DNA from: Euzebya sp.
GTDB taxonomy: Bacteria; Actinomycetota; Nitriliruptoria; Euzebyales; Euzebyaceae
Length of the DNA: 49,538 bases
Assembly: GCF_964222135.1 (NCBI RefSeq)
Contig: NZ_CAXQBR010000101.1
Coordinates: 1 to 49,538, forward strand
Direction: 5' to 3'
Positions 49,478 to 49,538 of the stretch are shown here, one piece after another. The number at the start of each line of letters is the position of its first letter. The first letter of the stretch is position 1. Position numbers and translations under genes: made by a program. The notes under the pieces were generated by a model. It was not told the origin of the DNA, did not search any database, and saw only the letters and a program-made list of their open reading frames with translations.

Positions 49478-49538
49478 TCAGCCGGAGGGCCGGGACGGCC
49501 CGGCCGCGTCGCCGGCCTGGGCGCCGCGGCGGCGGGAG
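49478..49538 (-). CDS. possible C-terminal end of a gene entering from the right edge
   Basis: On the minus strand an open frame runs from the edge to TGA at 49480-49478 and reads SRRRGAQAGDAAGPSRPSG. It is followed by a hairpin. Twenty codons of low-complexity sequence are not enough to prove a gene or name a family. Confidence 0.3.
   Translation of the reverse strand, partial: SRRRGAQAGDAAGPSRPSG

Overview
This is a 49.5 kb window of very GC-rich, gene-dense bacterial chromosome. Gene content points to an aerobic, probably motile or chemotactic, heterotrophic actinomycete. The evidence is a F420/PPOX-type oxidoreductase, a DinB-like protein of the mycothiol-dependent isomerase type, a WS/DGAT wax-ester/triacylglycerol synthase, a SigB/SigF-like sigma factor, GTG starts, and translational coupling by GTGA/ATGA overlaps. 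A cell-wall-binding-repeat-2 protein and the general flavour recall Nitriliruptoria (Euzebya-like), but that placement is inference. I see no rRNA, tRNA, CRISPR, transposase or prophage genes.

Layout: (1) 1-5.8 kb: a tightly coupled meta-cleavage lower-pathway operon in dmpE-F-G-H-(H-like)-I order. It converts 2-hydroxymuconate-type intermediates to pyruvate and acetyl-CoA, and is followed by a Rieske ferredoxin and an SDR protein without the usual catalytic residues. (2) 5.8-12 kb: a TetR regulator with a clear operator and a frameshifted lipoprotein, then a PPOX protein, an acyltransferase, WS/DGAT, sufE and a divergent rhodanese. (3) 12-15.9 kb: an amidohydrolase plus MIP18-type Fe-S protein pair divergent from an IclR regulator, an aldo/keto reductase and a LysR remnant. 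(4) 15.9-23.7 kb: gnd, then a minus-strand terminal-oxidase locus with subunit II fused to cytochrome c, a subunit I-III fusion, a CtaG-like factor and the TIGR02588/TIGR02587 pair. (5) 23.9-27 kb: an acyl-CoA-dehydrogenase-like / PIG-L / methyltransferase / GT2 cassette of unknown product. (6) 27-32.3 kb: a sigma factor coupled to a glycosyltransferase, a DUF2254 protein, and two exported proteins (DUF4397-CWB2 and an LCCL lipoprotein). (7) 32.4-36.4 kb: a URC-type uracil catabolism operon (URC1-like, DUF1688/URC4-like, uracil phosphoribosyltransferase) with an apparent one-base frameshift in the first gene, then small enzymes. (8) 36.5-43.1 kb: a DASS dicarboxylate transporter coupled to sdhCAB, and a convergent nadB. 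(9) 43.2-49.5 kb: two chemoreceptors, AMP nucleosidase, a PAS-GGDEF protein and a membrane protein.

The least expected signals lie between genes. A 15-bp motif, CACGGATCGACTCCG, occurs in two intergenic arrays with the same architecture (two direct copies 21 bp apart followed by inverted copies). The chemoreceptor and GGDEF genes all carry a sigma-28-like promoter with identical 19-nt element spacing. Several junctions contain tandem duplications with a 14-bp period. These were read by eye and need genome-scale checks.
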